From NCBI GenBank assembly GCA_018266175.1, contig JAFEAY010000025.1, positions 221,003 through 285,002 of the forward strand: 64,000 nt of DNA, in the 5' to 3' direction. Shown here piece by piece: positions 63,195-64,000 of the stretch. The first letter of the stretch is position 1. Every line of letters begins with the position of its first letter. The notes under the pieces were generated by a model. That model ran no database searches. It was not told where the DNA came from and saw only the letters and a program-made list of their open reading frames with translations. The DNA comes from Candidatus Dependentiae bacterium (GTDB lineage Bacteria > Babelota > Babeliae > Babelales > RVW-14). The position numbers were made by a program, and so were the translations under genes.

Positions 63195-63236
63195 GGATAG
63201 CTTTATAATGAGCGCAAGCTCATTATAAAGCTATCC
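63195..63236 (+). repeat. 19-bp hairpin before the transposase start
   Basis: GGATAGCTTTATAATGAGC and its exact complement flank a GCAA loop and end six bases before the ATG. The translation start region is thus adjacent to a very stable stem, as in IS200, where such a structure blocks ribosome entry. Confidence 0.75.
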
Positions 63237-63242
63237 AAGCTC

Positions 63243-63683
63243 ATGGAACTAGACCGGAATTCGCATCATGTGTTTCGTATAATGTACCATTTTGTATGGA
63301 TACCAAAGTACAGACACAAAATTTTTGACGAACTATATCGTACAAAGCTAAAAGATATTATACGTAAGATAGGTTATGACTATAACATTGAAATTGTAGA
63401 ACTGGAGGTACCAGGAGATCATATTCACATGGTAGTAAGATCAGAACCTAAAGTTTGCCCATCAGCAATAATGCAAATCATAAAGAGTCTATCTGCAAGA
63501 AATTTTTTCAAAGCATACCCAACTATAAGAAGGAAATATTTTTGGGGAGGTAAACTTTGGACGCAAAGTTTTTTCGTGGAGACAATTGGAAATGCAAATG
63601 AAGAGGCAATCAGAAAATATGTAAAAAATCAGCTAAAAAAAATGGATGAGGAAGAACAAAAAGGGCTACAACTGAAGATTTGA
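63243..63683 (+). CDS. tnpA: IS200/IS605-family Y1 transposase
   Basis: A 146-residue HUH transposase. GDHIHMVV carries the two HUH histidines (His60, His62), and AIRKYVKNQ the nucleophilic Tyr126. FRIMYHFVWIPKYRHKIF at the N-terminus is a family hallmark. It cuts and joins single-stranded DNA during replication-linked transposition. All catalytic residues are intact, so it may be active. The start is ATG 63243, right after a 19-bp hairpin; no Shine-Dalgarno is free of that hairpin. Confidence 0.92.
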   Translation: MELDRNSHHVFRIMYHFVWIPKYRHKIFDELYRTKLKDIIRKIGYDYNIEIVELEVPGDHIHMVVRSEPKVCPSAIMQIIKSLSARNFFKAYPTIRRKYFWGGKLWTQSFFVETIGNANEEAIRKYVKNQLKKMDEEEQKGLQLKI

Positions 63684-63685
63684 AT

Positions 63686-63705
63686 CTCGGTCGCTTGCGG
63701 CCGAG
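63686..63705 (+). repeat. Right-end hairpin of the IS200-like element
   Basis: CTCGGTCGC and GCGGCCGAG pair with one G-T around a TT loop, starting just after the tnpA stop codon. Confidence 0.7.
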
Positions 63706-63706
63706 T

Positions 63707-63921
63707 CTTTTCAACCACCCTAAGACATCCATTTCATAGTAATCTTTGAATGTTGAGCGCTTAGAAAAATTATAAAAAATGAGAATTGTTATCGCATCAA
63801 CTTTTGTCATTTTTTGTTTTCTACCAAGGCTTTTTCTTTCTTCACGGGCCAATATTCGACTTTTAAAGTCAGCTGTTTTTAAAAAATCATAAACTTCACA
63901 AAAAATTTTTGTTAACATCAT
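63707..63921 (-). pseudogene. IS982-like transposase, N-terminal fragment
   Basis: From ATG 63921 (AAGGGAAGCG upstream) about 70 residues are read: MLTKIFCEVYDFLK then KQKMTKVDAITILIFYNFSK, STFKDYYEMDV. This is like the start of IS982-family DDE transposases. The frame then runs into the right end of the IS200-like element, and no remainder was found in the 126 bases between that element and the glutamic peptidase gene. Probably a truncated remnant. Confidence 0.6.
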
Positions 63922-64000
63922 TACGCTTCCCTTTCTTGTTTGAGGTTGTGATTATCCTCTAGGGAAGCATATTTTTTTTGTTTTTCAAATTATCGAGTTC

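Larger units (their letters stand above)
63173..63706 (+). mobile_element. IS200-like insertion sequence
   Basis: A compact element of about 534 bases with no terminal inverted repeats but two matching end hairpins. The left one (CTCGGGAGC-TT-GCTCCCGAG, 63173-63192) and right one (CTCGGTCGC-TT-GCGGCCGAG, 63686-63705) are both preceded by AAT, as IS200/IS605 ends. A Y1 transposase lies between them and no tnpB is present. The right end abuts an IS982-like fragment, suggesting insertion into it. Exact cleavage sites were not determined. Confidence 0.8.

Overview
The window is a low-GC bacterial chromosome segment with the standard code; TAA, TAG and TGA all act as stops. It mixes ordinary housekeeping genes (tyrS, rpmE, prfA, mnmA, rnpB, metG, two lepB, potABCD) with many exported proteins of eukaryotic flavour: ankyrin proteins, a ubiquitin-specific protease, a RING-H2 protein and two RBR-like ubiquitin ligases. 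Together with nucleoside and polyamine importers, this suggests an intracellular or protist-associated bacterium with a reduced genome. Candidatus Dependentiae (TM6/Babeliae) is my best guess. That assignment is inference, because no 16S rRNA gene is present.

Layout. 1-7 kb: end-truncated tyrS, two site-2-protease-like membrane proteins (one without its HExxH), and two tandem TMTC-like membrane/TPR proteins. 7-11.8 kb: an exported CYTH protein, phosphoglucose/phosphomannose isomerase, L31, RF1 and two exported methyltransferase-like proteins. 12-20.7 kb: a 929-aa exported protein of unknown function, a CNT nucleoside transporter, exported ankyrin-type proteins, an MFS transporter and an AAA/DUF4143 ATPase. 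21-29 kb: a complete lasso-peptide cluster. It has two very small precursor genes and an ABC exporter on the minus strand, divergent from a fused B protein (RRE plus cysteine protease) and a C cyclase on the plus strand. An exported MutS-family ATPase overlaps the cyclase stop codon. 29-33.6 kb: mnmA, an MBL hydrolase, RNase P RNA overlapping a membrane-protein gene, a PASTA protein and a His-rich six-TM protein. 33.6-38.7 kb: potABCD with two membrane-anchored PotD paralogues. 38.8-41.3 kb: an exported ankyrin protein and an exported USP-type deubiquitinase. 41.4-45.6 kb: two tandem signal peptidases I overlapping metG. 45.6-53.9 kb: a scattered family of small exported GNAT-like proteins, with a RING-H2 membrane protein, YbaK/ProX and adenine deaminase. 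54-58 kb: a P1B-type ATPase lacking the CPx cysteine, APH-like kinase, histidine phosphatase and a lone Bet/RecT protein. 58-63 kb: two exported RBR-like E3 ligases, a coiled-coil protein and a G1 glutamic peptidase. 63.2-64 kb: an IS200-like element abutting an IS982-like transposase fragment.

How the genes may work together. The exported ankyrin, USP, RING and RBR proteins look like a host-directed ubiquitin toolkit, served by a duplicated signal peptidase. The NupC-like transporter, adenine deaminase and Pot system fit scavenging from a host. The lasso cluster is the most striking system: both precursors keep Thr at -2 and Gly at -8 of the leader, and both predict a Gly1-Glu9 ring. No tRNA, rRNA or CRISPR array was recognised.
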